Source: Micromonospora sp. C95
GTDB lineage: Bacteria; Actinomycetota; Actinomycetes; Mycobacteriales; Micromonosporaceae
Reading direction: 5' to 3'
Length of the DNA stretch: 64,000 nt
NCBI RefSeq assembly: GCF_018070465.1
Contig: NZ_JAGPXT010000003.1
Span: forward strand, 62,001-126,000
The notes under the pieces were generated by a model. That model had not been told where the DNA came from, ran no database searches, and saw only the letters and a list, made by a program, of their open reading frames with translations. Shown piece after piece: positions 32,002 to 42,998 of the stretch. Positions within the stretch are counted from its first letter, which is position 1. The number at the start of each line of letters is the position of its first letter. A program made the position numbers and the translations under genes.

Positions 32002-35000
32002 CTACACGTTCATCGGGCGCAGCTGAGGGCGACTTGAGGTGGAGAGCTTCCCGATCTGCGCCGCCAGCTGGGCGACTGTCGGACTGCGGAAGACCATGGT
32101 GACCTTGACGTCGACCTTGAGTTCCTTGCGGATCCGGCCGATCAGGCGAGTGGCCAGCAGGGAGTGGCCACCGTGCTCGAAGAAGTCGGCGTCGATACCC
32201 ACCTCGTCCACCCCGAGCAGCTCGGCGAAGAGCCGGCAGAGAACCTCCTCGGTGTGGTCACGCGGTCCCCGCCCGGTCGTGGTGGTGGTCTGTTCCGGGG
32301 CGGGCAGTGCGTTGCGGTCGAGCTTCCCGCTCGACGTCAGGGGAAGCTGAGCCAGCGGGACGATCGCCGAGGGGACCATGTACTCGGGGAGGTTCTGCCG
32401 GGCCTGCTCGGTCAGCGCCGACAGGTCCAGCCGTGCCGAGTCCCCGGCCGGGTCGGCCGGCACCACGTACGCGACCAACCGCTGGTCGCCGGGGCGGTCC
32501 TCGCGCAGCACGACCACCGCGGTGCCGACCTGCGGGAGTGCGGTGAGCACCTGTTCGATCTCGCCCAGCTCGATGCGGAACCCGCGAACCTTGACCTGGA
32601 AGTCGGACCGCCCGAGGTACTCGACCTGGCCGTCCTGGTTCCAGCGCACCAGGTCGCCGGTGCGGTACATCCGGGATCCGGGCGTGCCGAACGGACAGGC
32701 GACGAACCGGCCGGCGGTCAGCCCGGTCTGTCCCAGGTAGCCGCGGGCCAGCCCGGCGCCGGCGAGGTACAACTCGCCGACCACCCCGGGCGCGACCGGG
32801 CGCAGCGACCCGTCGAGCACGTAGACCTGGGTGTTCCACACCGGCGCGCCGATGGGCACCCGGTCCGCGCCCGGCACGTGCCGCCACGCCGTGACCTCGA
32901 CGGCGGCCTCGGTCGGGCCGTAGAGGTTGTGCACCTCGCAGCCGGGCAGCAGGTCGACCGCCGCGTTGGCCAGGGCGGCCGGGAACGCCTCCCCCGCGAC
33001 CTCCATCCAGCGCAGGCTGTCGCACTCCTTGGCCGTCGGCTCGGTCAGGAAGGCCTCCAGCAGGGAGGGCACGAAGTCCGCGCCCGTCACCCGTTCCCGC
33101 TGGATCAGGTCACTGAGGTAGGCGGGATCCCGGCGTCCGTCCGGCCGGGCGATCACCACGGCGGCGCCGACCTGTAGCGGTGCGAACAGCTCCGGCACCG
33201 ACACGTCGAAGCTCGCCGTGGTGCTCAGCAGCACGCGGTCCTCGGCGCCGACGTCGAAGTGTGCCAGGCCCCACCGGAGCCGGTTCATGATCGCCCGGTG
33301 CGTCACCTGCACGCCCTTGGGCATGCCGGTCGAGCCGGAGGTGTAGATGACGTATGCGGCGTTCTCCGGCGACAGCGTGCGCCGTGGGTTCTCCGTCGGG
33401 CAGCCGGACACGTCGGGCAGGTCCTGGTCGAGCACCAGCAGCGGCTTCGCGCTGTCCAACACCTTTCGGGTGCGGTCGGCCGGCAGCTCGGTGTCCAGCG
33501 GCAGATAGGCCGCGCCGGCCTTGACCACCGCGTAGATCGCCACCAGGAGTTCCACCGAGCGGGGGATCCGCACCGCGACCAGTTGCTCGGGTCCGGCACC
33601 CTGCTCGATCAACCAGTGCGCCAGCTGGTTGGCGCGCCGGTTGAACTCGCCGTACGTCAGGTTCTCCCGCTCGTGGATCAGCGCCAGCCGGTCCGGGTCG
33701 CGTGCCACCTGGGCCTCGAACGCGCCGGGCAGCGTGTCCGCGGCCACCGGGTGGGTGGTGTCGTTGACCTGGCGCAGCAACCAGTCCCGCTCGTGGTCGG
33801 AGAGCACGTCCACGGCGCCGACGGCCGTCGTCGGGTCGTCGAGCATCTGCTCCAGCACCCGGACGAGTCGCGCGGCGATCACCTCGGCCGCGTCCCGGTC
33901 GAACAGGTTGGTCTGGTAGTCCAGGGAGAGCCGCAGATAGGGATCGGAGGAGTTCAGCGTGAGCGGGTAGTGCGAGCCGGCGAGCGGCCGGATGCGGTCG
34001 ATGGTGAACCCGGCGGCGACGTTCGCCTCGACGATGCCGACCCGGTCGATCGGATAGTTCTCGAACACGACGATCGTGTCGAACAGGGCGGGGAGCCCGG
34101 TGCCCCGCTGGATGTCGGCCAGCCCGTAGTAGTGGTGGTCGAGCAGCGCGACCTGCCGGTTCTGCAGCTCGGTGACGACCTCGCCGAGGCTGTCGTACGG
34201 CCGGCAGTAGGCCCTGGTCGGCAGGGTGTTGATGAACAGGCCGACCATCTCGTCGGAACCGGTGAGCTCCGCCGGACGGCCGTTGACCGCGGCGCCGAAC
34301 ACCACGTCCGGCCGGCCGGTCAGCTTCGACAGCAGGATCGCCCACGCGCCCTGCAGGAGCGTGTTCAGGGTGACCCCGAGTTGCCCGGCCCGCCCGGCGA
34401 GCTCGCGGCCCTGGTCGATCGAGAACGGCACCTCGACGCGCCCGAGCGCGGACGCCTCCTCGGCGATCGGGGTGTCCGGCGCCACGATGGTCGGCTGGTC
34501 GAAGCCGGCGAGTTCGGCCTGCCACCGGGCGGCCGACTCCTGGCGGTCTTGGCGGGACAGCCAGGCCAGGTAGTCGCCGTAGTCGCGGACCGGAGGCAGC
34601 GCCTGGTTGTCGGCGTAGAGCTGGACCAGGTCCTTGATCACCAGCGGCGACGACCAGCCGTCGAACAGGGTGTGGTGTGCCGTGATGACCAGCTTGGCCC
34701 GCTGCGGTCCGCAGGTGAGCAGGGCCAGGCGCAGCAGCGGCGGCCGGGCGGGGTCGAGCCGGTCGGCCCGGTCCTCGGCCAGCAGGCGGTCCAGCGCGGC
34801 GTCTTGTTCCGCGTCGCCCTGCCCGGTCAGGTCTATGTGCCGCCAGGGCAGGGCGACGTGTTCCGGCACGACCTGGACGGGATCGCCGTCGGTCGCAGTG
34901 AGGAACGCGGAGCGCAGGTTCGGGTACCGGCGCAGCAACGCCTGTCCCGCCGACCGAATCCTCGTGGGTTCGACGGGTCCGGACAGGTGCAGCACGAATT

Positions 35001-38000
35001 GCATGTGGTAGACGTCGAAGGTGTCGTCGGCGAGCGCGGCCTGGAACTGGATGCCGGACTGGCCGGGCGCCTGCGGCCACACCTCGGCCAGCCGGCCGTA
35101 GCGCTGCTCCCAGCTCTCGATCTCGTCCTGCCGGACCGAGACCAGCGGGGCGTCCGAGGGGGTGAGGCCACCGATGGGCGTACGGGCGGCGTACACGGCC
35201 ATGCCCCGCAGCACCTCGGCCCACAGGTCGGCCAGTTCGGTGACCCGCTCCCGGGACAGCACCCCGGACGGGAACATGAAGATCGTCTGGAGCTGGGTGC
35301 CGTCGGCGGTGTCCACGGCGACCGAGTTGACCTCCAGTGCGGACAGGGCTGGCAGGTCCGGGTCGGGCATCGCGATCAGCTCGGTGGACCAGGACGCCGG
35401 CACCCACCCGTGGGTACGCAGGTGTTCGGGCACATCGGTGTCGGAGATCCGGCCGAGGTAGTTGAAGCCGATCTGCGGTGCCGGGTAGTCGGCAAGCTGC
35501 TCGGCGGTCTCCGGGTTGAGGTAGCGCAGCAGTCCGTAGCCCAGGCCCTTGTCGGGCACCTCGCGCAACTGCTCCTTGACCAGCTTGATCGCCGTACCGG
35601 CGGCCGGGCCGCCGACCAGCACGTCGGCGAGGTCGACCCCGGGTACCGCCACCCGGGCCGGGTACATGCTGGTGAACCACCCCATGGTCCGGGACAGGTC
35701 GGCACCGGGCACGACGTCCTCCTCGCGGCCGTGCCCCTCCAGCCGGACCACGGTGGGTTGCGGCGCACCGCGCCACCGGTCCAGGGCCAGGGCCAGCGCG
35801 GCGAGCAGCACGTCGGTCCCGGTCGCCCGGAACGCCGCCGGAAGCTCGGTCAGCACGACGTCGGTGACCTCGGCGGGCAGCCGCAGCCGCACGGTGTCGA
35901 CGGTGCCCATCAGGTCCACCGACGGGTCGAACATCCGCTGTCCCAGCGGCGGGTTCGGCAGCTCCAGCAGGTCCCGCCAGTAGGCCAGTTCGGTCTCCCG
36001 CCGCGGGGAGATCGCCTCGTCGGCCAGGGCAGCGGTCCACCGGCGAGCCGACGTGCCGACCGCGGGCAGTTCGGCCGGGCGTCCGGAGCCGATCCGGTGC
36101 CACGCCTCGGCGAGGTCCGACATCAGGATGCGCCAGGAGACGCCGTCCACGACCAGGTGGTGCAGCACGATGAGCAGTCGACCGGTGCCGTCGGTCGCGG
36201 CGAACCAGACGAAGTCGGTCATGATCCCGGCTTCCGGGTCGAGCCGGCCGAGCGCGGCCTGCAGCTGCGCCTGCGCCTGCGCCAGCGCCGCTGGCTCCGC
36301 CCAGTGGCCGTCGCAGGTGACCGGGTGCAGCAGGTCGCCCGCCCGTACGCTGCCCGGCGGGCGGACGTCGAGGCTGAGGTCGCCGTCGCGGACCAGCCGC
36401 GCCCGCAGCAGGTCGTGCCGGTCGAGGACGGCGTCAAGCGTCGCGGTCAGCCCGTCGGTGTCGATGCCGGCCGGCAGCTCCACCGTCATGGCCATGGCGA
36501 AGCGGTCGATCGCGCCGCCGTGTTCGAAGACCTGCCGGGCCACCGGGGGCAGCACCATCGGGCCGACCCCGCCACCGGCGTCCTCGACGAGCGCGGGGGT
36601 GCGGTCCCCTCGGGCGCCCGCCAGTTCGGCGAGCCGGGCCACGGTGCGGCCTTCGAAGATCTCCCGGGTGGTCAGGTGCAGGTTGCGCGCCCGGGCCCGC
36701 GCGACGACCTGGATCGAGCGCAGGCTGTCCCCGCCGATGCCGAAGAAGTCGTCGTCGATACCGACCCGGTCGACCCCGAGCACATCCGCGTACGCGGTGG
36801 CGATGATGGACTCGGCCTCGGTGCGCGGCGCCCGGTAGGTCCCACCGGAGAACTCCGGCTCGGGCAGGGCCGAGCGGTCCAACTTGCCGGTCGGACCGAC
36901 CGGAAGTCGGCTCAGGGCGACGAACGCCGACGGCACCATGTAGTCGGGCAGCCGCGCCGCGACGAACTCGCGCAGTTCGGCTGCCGAGGCGCCGGCCTGC
37001 ACGTCGACGTCGCCGATGCCACCGGCGCCGTCGTCGCCGACCCCACCGTCGCCGGTGTGCACCACGTAGGCGACGAGCCGCCGCCCGCCGCCGGGCACCT
37101 CGCGGGTGATCACGACGGCCTCGCTGATCCCGGGGTGCTGCGTACAGGCCGCCTCCACCTCGGCCGTCTCGATGCGGAAACCGCGCACCTTGACCTGGCT
37201 GTCGTCGCGACCGACGCACTCCAGTTGGCCGTCGGCCCGCCAGCGGACCAGGTCGCCGGTGCGGTACATCCGCTCGCCGGCCGGGCCGAACGGGTTGGCC
37301 ACGTAGCGGTCGGCGGTCAGTCCCGGGTGACCGTGGTAGCCACGCCCGAGCGAGGCGCCGGCGACGTACAACTCGCCGAGCACCCCCTGCGGTACGGGCA
37401 CCAGGCCCGGACCCAGCACGTAGGCGCGCACGTTGTCCAGCGGGGTACCGATGGGCGCGACGTCACTGTGCGTCCAGTCCTGCTCCGCCGGCAGGGAGAA
37501 GGTGGTGGCGTAGAAGCTCTCGCTCTGCCCGTACGAGTTGACGATCTGCACGTCGGGCCGGACCTCGCGGATCTGCCGCACCAGGCGACCGGGCAGCACC
37601 TCTCCGGCGAGGACGACGGTACTGACGTTCGGTGCCCGGTCCAGGTGGGCGGTCAGTTCGCCGAGCACCGACGGCACCGCGCTGACCACGTGGCCGTCCC
37701 AGCCGTCGCGCTCGCCGAGTGCCAGCGCGTCGGCCACCACCTCGACGGTGCCGCCGGTGGACAACGTGGTCAGCAGCTCGAAGACCGAGACGTCGAAGTT
37801 GACCGAGGTGCCGGCCAGCATCCGCCATCCGGGCGGCGCGTCCAGGCGGCGGGTCAACGCCCGCACTCCGTTGACGACGTTGCGGTGGGTTATCGCGACG
37901 CCCTTCGGCCTGCCGCTGGAGCCCGAGGTGTACATGACGTACGCGAGGTTGTCGGCGGCCGGCGGGATCGGGGACGTCCCGTCGGGTGCCGCCCACTTCT

Positions 38001-39753
38001 CGCGGTCGTCGAGGTTGACGACCGACATGTCGTCGTGGGGCAGCTCGGCCGAGGTGGCGGTGTCGGTGACGGCGAAGCGTGGACGCGCCTCGGCCAGCAC
38101 GCCCGCGGCCCGCGCACCCAGATACCGCGTGTCCATCGGCAGGTACCCGGCACCGGACCTGAGGATCCCGAGGAGGCCGACCACCAGGTCCGCCGAGCGC
38201 GGCACCGCCAACACCACCAGGTCCTCCGGCGTGGCCCCGCGCCGCACGAGTTCCCGGGCGAGATGGTCCGCCCGGTCGTCGAGTTCGCGGTAGGTGAGCG
38301 TACGACCGTCGCAGACGAGCGCCACGGCGTCCGGTGTCCGGGCCGTCTGGCGCGCCACCAGCTCCGGGATCGTCTGCTCGTCGATCGTGGTGGCGGTGTC
38401 GTTGAACCGGCTGAGCAACCGGTCGCGTTCGGCCGGCGCGAGCACGTCGGTCCGGTCGACGTCGCGGTCCGGGTCGGCGACGAGCTGACGCAGCACCCGC
38501 GTGAAGCGGGCGGCGACGCCCTCGACCGTGTGCCGGTCGAACAGGTCGGTGGCGTACTCCAGGCGGACGCCGGCACCGCCGGAACCGTTCGGGATGATGT
38601 TGAAGAACAGGTCGAACTTGGCCGTCCCCGTCTCCAGGGTCTCCGACTCGGTCTCCAGACCGGCGAAGGCGAGCTCCCCCAGGGGTTCCTGCCAGGCGAG
38701 CATCACCTGGAAGAACGGGTGGTACGCGGTGGAGCGGTCCGGGTTGAGCAGTTCCACCAGTCGTTCGAACGGCAGGTCCTGGTTGTCGTAGGCGCCGAGG
38801 CAGCGATCACGCACCCGGTCGAGCAGCTGCCGGAAGGTCGGGTTGCCGCTGAGGTCGACCCGCAGCACCCAGGTGTTGACGAAGAATCCGACCAGGTCAC
38901 GCAGTTCCTCGTCGACCCGGCCGGCGATCGGCGCACCGATCGGCACGTCGTCGCCGCAGCCGAGGTGGCGCAGCAGCACCGCCAGCGCGGAGTGCATGAC
39001 CATCGACACCGTGACGTCCTGCTCGGCGACGAGTCGCTGCACGGCCGCGAGCAGCTCGGGCTCGATCGGGAACTCCACCAGGTCGCCGTGCGAGCGCATC
39101 ACTCGCGGACGGGGCCGGTCCGTCGGCAGCGCCAGAGGCTGTGCCAGACCGTCCAGCGCCGCACGCCAGTACGCCAACTGCCGAGCGGCCACGCTCTGCG
39201 GGTCGGACTCGTCGCCGAGCATCTCCTGCTGCCACAGCGTGTAGTCGGCGTACTGCAGCGGCAGCGGCGCCCACTGCGGGGCCCGCCCCTGGCGACGCGC
39301 CGCGTACGCGATGCTCAGATCGCGCAGCAGCGGCCCGAGCGACTCCCCGTCCAGGGCGATGTGGTGCACCACCAGGACGAGCGTGTGTCGACCGGTGCCG
39401 GTGCGCAGCAGCCGGGCGCGGATCGGGGTGTCTGCGGCCAGGTCGAAGGTCTCCTTGGCCACCGCGTCGACCGCCGCCGGCAGGTCCGCCTCCGCGATCT
39501 CGACGGCCGGCAGGTCGAACGGCCTGGCTCCGGATGGCAGCACCTCCTGGTACGGGATTCCGTCGTCGCCTTCGACGATCACCGTACGGAGAACCTCGTG
39601 CCGGTCGATGACGTCCCGGAGCGCTGACTCCAGCGCACCGACGTTCAGCTCACCGGTCAACCGCAAGGCGAAAGCGCCGTTATAGGTCGGCGACGGGCCC
39701 TCGAACCGGTCCACGAACCACAACCGGCGCTGCGCGAACGACAACGGAATCAT
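32002..39753 (-). CDS. Nonribosomal peptide synthetase, C-A-T-E-C-A-T (two modules)
   Basis: The 2583-residue protein has the same layout as the next NRPS. C1: HHIALDG near 130. A1: [10 protein letters not shown] near 604. T1: [11 protein letters not shown] near 1001. [14 protein letters not shown] near 1198, GWFTSMYP. C2: HHTLFDGWS near 1691. A2: [10 protein letters not shown] near 2132. T2: [10 protein letters not shown] near 2527. The A1 pocket reads D-V-F-A-V-A-S-Y-A, again the putative piperazate type, and this residue is expected to become D. The A2 pocket reads D-V-P-F-E-A-L-V-E, which I cannot assign. Because the protein begins with a condensation domain, it needs an acyl or aminoacyl donor from another carrier, probably the free-standing one at 41102-41353. 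ATG 39753 ([10 protein letters not shown]) is chosen because GGAGAAAC precedes it and the condensation domain then starts at residue 1, as in its two paralogues. Confidence 0.95.
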   Translation of the reverse strand: MIPLSFAQRRLWFVDRFEGPSPTYNGAFALRLTGELNVGALESALRDVIDRHEVLRTVIVEGDDGIPYQEVLPSGARPFDLPAVEIAEADLPAAVDAVAKETFDLAADTPIRARLLRTGTGRHTLVLVVHHIALDGESLGPLLRDLSIAYAARRQGRAPQWAPLPLQYADYTLWQQEMLGDESDPQSVAARQLAYWRAALDGLAQPLALPTDRPRPRVMRSHGDLVEFPIEPELLAAVQRLVAEQDVTVSMVMHSALAVLLRHLGCGDDVPIGAPIAGRVDEELRDLVGFFVNTWVLRVDLSGNPTFRQLLDRVRDRCLGAYDNQDLPFERLVELLNPDRSTAYHPFFQVMLAWQEPLGELAFAGLETESETLETGTAKFDLFFNIIPNGSGGAGVRLEYATDLFDRHTVEGVAARFTRVLRQLVADPDRDVDRTDVLAPAERDRLLSRFNDTATTIDEQTIPELVARQTARTPDAVALVCDGRTLTYRELDDRADHLARELVRRGATPEDLVVLAVPRSADLVVGLLGILRSGAGYLPMDTRYLGARAAGVLAEARPRFAVTDTATSAELPHDDMSVVNLDDREKWAAPDGTSPIPPAADNLAYVMYTSGSSGRPKGVAITHRNVVNGVRALTRRLDAPPGWRMLAGTSVNFDVSVFELLTTLSTGGTVEVVADALALGERDGWDGHVVSAVPSVLGELTAHLDRAPNVSTVVLAGEVLPGRLVRQIREVRPDVQIVNSYGQSESFYATTFSLPAEQDWTHSDVAPIGTPLDNVRAYVLGPGLVPVPQGVLGELYVAGASLGRGYHGHPGLTADRYVANPFGPAGERMYRTGDLVRWRADGQLECVGRDDSQVKVRGFRIETAEVEAACTQHPGISEAVVITREVPGGGRRLVAYVVHTGDGGVGDDGAGGIGDVDVQAGASAAELREFVAARLPDYMVPSAFVALSRLPVGPTGKLDRSALPEPEFSGGTYRAPRTEAESIIATAYADVLGVDRVGIDDDFFGIGGDSLRSIQVVARARARNLHLTTREIFEGRTVARLAELAGARGDRTPALVEDAGGGVGPMVLPPVARQVFEHGGAIDRFAMAMTVELPAGIDTDGLTATLDAVLDRHDLLRARLVRDGDLSLDVRPPGSVRAGDLLHPVTCDGHWAEPAALAQAQAQLQAALGRLDPEAGIMTDFVWFAATDGTGRLLIVLHHLVVDGVSWRILMSDLAEAWHRIGSGRPAELPAVGTSARRWTAALADEAISPRRETELAYWRDLLELPNPPLGQRMFDPSVDLMGTVDTVRLRLPAEVTDVVLTELPAAFRATGTDVLLAALALALDRWRGAPQPTVVRLEGHGREEDVVPGADLSRTMGWFTSMYPARVAVPGVDLADVLVGGPAAGTAIKLVKEQLREVPDKGLGYGLLRYLNPETAEQLADYPAPQIGFNYLGRISDTDVPEHLRTHGWVPASWSTELIAMPDPDLPALSALEVNSVAVDTADGTQLQTIFMFPSGVLSRERVTELADLWAEVLRGMAVYAARTPIGGLTPSDAPLVSVRQDEIESWEQRYGRLAEVWPQAPGQSGIQFQAALADDTFDVYHMQFVLHLSGPVEPTRIRSAGQALLRRYPNLRSAFLTATDGDPVQVVPEHVALPWRHIDLTGQGDAEQDAALDRLLAEDRADRLDPARPPLLRLALLTCGPQRAKLVITAHHTLFDGWSSPLVIKDLVQLYADNQALPPVRDYGDYLAWLSRQDRQESAARWQAELAGFDQPTIVAPDTPIAEEASALGRVEVPFSIDQGRELAGRAGQLGVTLNTLLQGAWAILLSKLTGRPDVVFGAAVNGRPAELTGSDEMVGLFINTLPTRAYCRPYDSLGEVVTELQNRQVALLDHHYYGLADIQRGTGLPALFDTIVVFENYPIDRVGIVEANVAAGFTIDRIRPLAGSHYPLTLNSSDPYLRLSLDYQTNLFDRDAAEVIAARLVRVLEQMLDDPTTAVGAVDVLSDHERDWLLRQVNDTTHPVAADTLPGAFEAQVARDPDRLALIHERENLTYGEFNRRANQLAHWLIEQGAGPEQLVAVRIPRSVELLVAIYAVVKAGAAYLPLDTELPADRTRKVLDSAKPLLVLDQDLPDVSGCPTENPRRTLSPENAAYVIYTSGSTGMPKGVQVTHRAIMNRLRWGLAHFDVGAEDRVLLSTTASFDVSVPELFAPLQVGAAVVIARPDGRRDPAYLSDLIQRERVTGADFVPSLLEAFLTEPTAKECDSLRWMEVAGEAFPAALANAAVDLLPGCEVHNLYGPTEAAVEVTAWRHVPGADRVPIGAPVWNTQVYVLDGSLRPVAPGVVGELYLAGAGLARGYLGQTGLTAGRFVACPFGTPGSRMYRTGDLVRWNQDGQVEYLGRSDFQVKVRGFRIELGEIEQVLTALPQVGTAVVVLREDRPGDQRLVAYVVPADPAGDSARLDLSALTEQARQNLPEYMVPSAIVPLAQLPLTSSGKLDRNALPAPEQTTTTTGRGPRDHTEEVLCRLFAELLGVDEVGIDADFFEHGGHSLLATRLIGRIRKELKVDVKVTMVFRSPTVAQLAAQIGKLSTSSRPQLRPMNV

Positions 39754-39793
39754 TGTTTCTCCAAATCGGCGAACCTGGGGAGCAGAACGTCGG

Positions 39794-40981
39794 TCAGTCC
39801 TGGTCGAGCAGGGCCAGAAGTTCCTCGTTGTAGAAGTCGTCGATGGATATCGCTCCCGACAGGGTCGAGAAGTAGCGATCGATGTGCTCCTGGTGGCCGA
39901 CCAGCTTGCGCAGCATGTCCGTGCGACCCTCGGGCTTGAGTTCGGCCACGTTGAGAGCACCCTGGTAGTGGTTGAGCGCCTCGTTGCTCAGGCTGCGCTC
40001 GTAGCGCCGCAGCGCCGACCGGAGCGCCCGGTCGTCGTGCAGGTCCGCGCCGATGTGGTCGGTGAGCGTCTGCGCCTGCACCCACGCCTCGGTGATGCCC
40101 CGCGCGGTGATCGAGTCCTTGTGGTTCACCGCGTCGCCCACCAGCACCCAGCCGGGCCCGTACGCCTTGCGGAAGTAGTTCTCCTGGTGCCCGGTGCCGT
40201 AGAGCTGTTCCACCCGCTCGCCGGACCGCATCCGCTCGTACAGCTCAGGTGCCGTCGAGCGGAACGCCTCCAGGTAGGCGGGCTCCACCGCCTTGCGGAC
40301 GTCACCGAAATCGGCCTGCGGGAAGTAGGTCATCAGCAGGGTCAGGTCGTTGTTCGTGGGGACCACGCCGATCCAGCGACCGGGCCGCTCGTAGAGCTCG
40401 AAGTTCGCCGGCACCCCGGCCCAGTAGCTGTAGTAGACGCAGGTCAGCCGGGCGTGCTCGATCACGTTCGGCGCGCCGACCTTGCGGGCGACGAGCGAAC
40501 GCATGCCGTCCGCGCCGACCACGAGCCGGGCCCGTTCGGTCGTCTGCACGCCGGCGGGCGTGGTGTACCTGACCCCCACGACCCGGTCGTCCTCGTAGAT
40601 GAGGTCGTTGACCGTGCACGACTGCCGGAACTCGGCGCCGGCCCGCGCGGCACCTGCCGCGAGGATCGGGTCGAGGACGTACCGCCGCGGCGCGTACGTC
40701 GTCCGCAGGCCGTTGATCGGCAGGGAGAACCCCTCCACACGCACCCCGGGTGCCTCGTACACCTGGTGGGTGATGGGCTGGACATCGGTGGCGCGCAGCT
40801 CGTCGAGCAGCCCCCACCGGTCGAGCAGCGCCACGCCCTGCGAGTGCAGGTAGTGCGAGGAGAGGGTGTCCTGCGGGAACTTCGCCTTCTCCAGGAGCAG
40901 GACCCGGTACCCCTGCCGCGCGAACAGCATGGCCGTCGGCGAACCCGCGCAACGGGCACCTATGACAATGACGTCGTACAT
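39794..40981 (-). CDS. FAD-dependent oxidoreductase/monooxygenase, probable amino-acid tailoring enzyme
   Basis: The 395-residue protein has a variant N-terminal nucleotide motif ([18 protein letters not shown]) and a clear second FAD motif ([17 protein letters not shown] near 290), placing it in the large group that holds flavin hydroxylases, halogenases and prenyl reductases. The halogenase GWxWxIP motif is absent ([10 protein letters not shown] occupies the region), so I do not call a halogenase. It lies between the free-standing A/PCP pair and the first NRPS; in related depsipeptide clusters an enzyme in this place is thought to hydroxylate a carrier-bound or peptide amino acid, for example at nitrogen or on piperazate. 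That role is inferred. GAGAGG precedes the ATG at 40981. Confidence 0.88.
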   Translation of the reverse strand: MYDVIVIGARCAGSPTAMLFARQGYRVLLLEKAKFPQDTLSSHYLHSQGVALLDRWGLLDELRATDVQPITHQVYEAPGVRVEGFSLPINGLRTTYAPRRYVLDPILAAGAARAGAEFRQSCTVNDLIYEDDRVVGVRYTTPAGVQTTERARLVVGADGMRSLVARKVGAPNVIEHARLTCVYYSYWAGVPANFELYERPGRWIGVVPTNNDLTLLMTYFPQADFGDVRKAVEPAYLEAFRSTAPELYERMRSGERVEQLYGTGHQENYFRKAYGPGWVLVGDAVNHKDSITARGITEAWVQAQTLTDHIGADLHDDRALRSALRRYERSLSNEALNHYQGALNVAELKPEGRTDMLRKLVGHQEHIDRYFSTLSGAISIDDFYNEELLALLDQD

Positions 40982-41101
40982 GGCGCCTCTCTTAACCAGG
41001 CTTCACGATTGACACGGCCCCGGATGGGGCCGGCTGAGGTATGCGTTCACACAGCGCGCGGAAACAGCCGCTGTCGAGCGTCGGCAGGCCGGTATGCGCC
41101 G

Positions 41102-41353
41102 CTATCCGGTGGCGGCCCGCGAAGATTCGATGTACGCCGAGATGGACGCCACCGTCGGGTTACGGAACAGCTGGTCCACGGGCACCTCGACACCCAGTTC
41201 GACGATGAGGGACCGCTGAATTCGGGCCATTATCACCGACTGGCCGCCGAGGGCGAAGAAGTCGTCGTCGACGGCCACATCGTCCCGCCCGAGTTCGCGG
41301 CGCCAGATCGCGTGCACTCTTTCGGTAATCATCACGTTTCCTTCGTCGGTCAT
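41102..41353 (-). CDS. Free-standing peptidyl carrier protein
   Basis: The 83-residue single carrier domain has the phosphopantetheine site DDDFFALGGQSVIMAR (Ser in GGQS). Its ATG overlaps the stop of the adenylation gene by four bases (ATGA, 41350-41353), so the pair is translationally coupled and the adenylation enzyme is its likely loader. An internal start at residue 8 (MITERVHAIW) is possible but would lose the coupling. It may deliver a modified amino acid to the first condensation domain of the NRPS at 32002-39753. A gap of 120 bp separates it from the FAD enzyme downstream. Confidence 0.92.
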   Translation of the reverse strand: MTDEGNVMITERVHAIWRRELGRDDVAVDDDFFALGGQSVIMARIQRSLIVELGVEVPVDQLFRNPTVASISAYIESSRAATG

Positions 41354-42924
41354 CGGGCCGGTACGCCGGTCCGCAGCTCGTCGAGCAGCGCCGCGCGGTC
41401 GACCTTCCCGTGCGGGGTCAACGGCAGTCGGGCGATGGTGCGGAATCTGGCCGGCACCATGTTCCGCGGCAGGGTCTCCAGCAGCCGGGCCCGCACGTCG
41501 TTGTCGGCCAGCGGGTCACCGGTCGGCACCAGGAAGGCGGTCAGCTCGCAGTCGCCGGAGCCGTCGGGGCTCACCACGACCGCGGCCTGCCGGACTCCGG
41601 CCAGCCGGCCCAGCGCCCGTTCGATCTCGTGCGGATCGATGCGCATGCCGCGCACCTTCACCTGCGTGTCCATCCGCCCCAGGACGATGAGCTGGCCGGT
41701 CTCGGTGACGTATCCCCGGTCGCCGGTGCGGTAGATCCGCACCGGAGCACCGTGGACCTGGATCGTGGTGAAGCGCGCCGACTCGGGACCCGAGCCGTTG
41801 AGATAGCCCGCGCCGACGCTGCGGCCGGCGATGCAGATCTCGCCCGGTTTCCCGGTGCGCACCCCACGCAGTTGCTCGTCGAGGATGTGGATGTCGGTGT
41901 TGTAGCCGGGCCGGCCGACCGGTGCGACGTCGTGCTCGTCGCTGCGATAGTCGGCGAGGTCGTACGAGGTTGCCACGTCCGCGCACTCGGCGACGCCGTA
42001 CTGGTGCAGCAGGGTGCAGGTGTTCCCCTCGGCCCTGGCCCACTCCAGGACGCGTTCGACGTGCAGCGGCTCCCCGCCGAACAACATGTAGTCCAGCCGG
42101 GTGAGGGCGTTCCCGCCGCTCGCGATCTCCCAGTCCACCAGCACGTAGAGCGTGGACGAGGCGCAGTTCACCGTCCGGATGTCATGCTCGGTCAACATCC
42201 GGTACGCCATCGCGGCGTCGAAGTTCCGGCTGGCCATCAGGTACTGGGTGGCGCCGCAGAACAACGGCATCATCAGGCTGCGCTGCGAGAGGTCGAACCC
42301 GAACGCGCTGACCACGAGGTTGTGCGACTCACGGTGCAGGCCGAACTCGAAGGTCAGCCAGTTCAGGAGGTTGAACCAGTTCTCGTGCCGGACCGCGGTC
42401 AGCTTCGGCGTACCCGTCGAGCCGGAGGTGAAGACCGCATAGCAGAGATCCTCGCCGGTGACCGGCACGTCCGGGTCGACCACCGGCATCGCCGCCAGCT
42501 GGTCGGACATCTGCGCCAGGTCGATGACGGGGGCGTTCGCGCACTCCACCAGCTCGACCGTGGCGGGCGCGGCGACGATGGCGGCGAGTTGCGGTATCTG
42601 ACCCAGCAGCAGCCGCAGGCGGGCGGCCGGGTAGGCCGGGTCCAGCGGCACGTAGGCCGCACCCGCCTTGAGGGTGCCCAGGATGGCGACCAGCATGTCG
42701 GCCGAGTAGTCGAGGCAGACGCCGACCTTGGCGCCACGTCCGTGGCCACGCTCGACGAGCAGATGCGCGAACTGGTTGGCTCTGGCGTTCAGGTCTCGGT
42801 ACGACAGGCGCTGCCCGGCGCAGTGGACCGCGGTGGCGTCGGGGGTGTCCGCGGCGTGCGCCTCGAACCGGCGGTGGACCACCGGCACCGCGGGCAGCGG
42901 TACTCGTTTACCCGGAAGAATCAT
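41350..42924 (-). CDS. Free-standing amino-acid adenylation enzyme
   Basis: The 524-residue protein is a complete stand-alone adenylation domain with CYAVFTSGSTGTPK, the acyl-adenylate region YRTGDRGY and a C-terminal HGKVDRAAL lysine. The pocket, aligned by eye to GrsA, reads D-L-R-C-L-G-Q-D-V. The aspartate that binds the alpha-amino group is present, so an alpha-amino acid is expected rather than an aryl acid, but I do not recognise the code. The region following it (YGVAECADVATS) departs from the usual YGPTE. I chose ATG 42922-42924 (MILPGKRVPL), preceded by GGAGTAGG; upstream sequence in frame is not domain-like and overlaps the regulator gene on the same strand. It should load the carrier protein at 41102-41353. 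Confidence 0.93.
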   Translation of the reverse strand: MILPGKRVPLPAVPVVHRRFEAHAADTPDATAVHCAGQRLSYRDLNARANQFAHLLVERGHGRGAKVGVCLDYSADMLVAILGTLKAGAAYVPLDPAYPAARLRLLLGQIPQLAAIVAAPATVELVECANAPVIDLAQMSDQLAAMPVVDPDVPVTGEDLCYAVFTSGSTGTPKLTAVRHENWFNLLNWLTFEFGLHRESHNLVVSAFGFDLSQRSLMMPLFCGATQYLMASRNFDAAMAYRMLTEHDIRTVNCASSTLYVLVDWEIASGGNALTRLDYMLFGGEPLHVERVLEWARAEGNTCTLLHQYGVAECADVATSYDLADYRSDEHDVAPVGRPGYNTDIHILDEQLRGVRTGKPGEICIAGRSVGAGYLNGSGPESARFTTIQVHGAPVRIYRTGDRGYVTETGQLIVLGRMDTQVKVRGMRIDPHEIERALGRLAGVRQAAVVVSPDGSGDCELTAFLVPTGDPLADNDVRARLLETLPRNMVPARFRTIARLPLTPHGKVDRAALLDELRTGVPAR

Positions 42925-42998
42925 CAACCTACTCCGATGTGACGGGTGGCCGGCCGGCCTGGTTGCCGGATCACCACGAGGGGGACGGTGCAGCGTCG

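Noticed and set aside
33259..39627. 2122-codon open frame on the plus strand opposite the first NRPS
   Set aside because: It is antisense to a complete C-A-T-E-C-A-T protein and is Arg/Gly/Gln/Val-rich shadow sequence with no motif.
39794..40981. Flavin-dependent halogenase
   Set aside because: The nucleotide-binding motifs fit the wider superfamily but the halogenase GWxWxIP motif is absent.
39794..40981. Ornithine N-hydroxylase (KtzI-like) for piperazate supply
   Set aside because: Neither this protein nor the flavoenzyme at 18046-19566 has the architecture of the ornithine/lysine N-monooxygenase family; that gene is probably outside the window.
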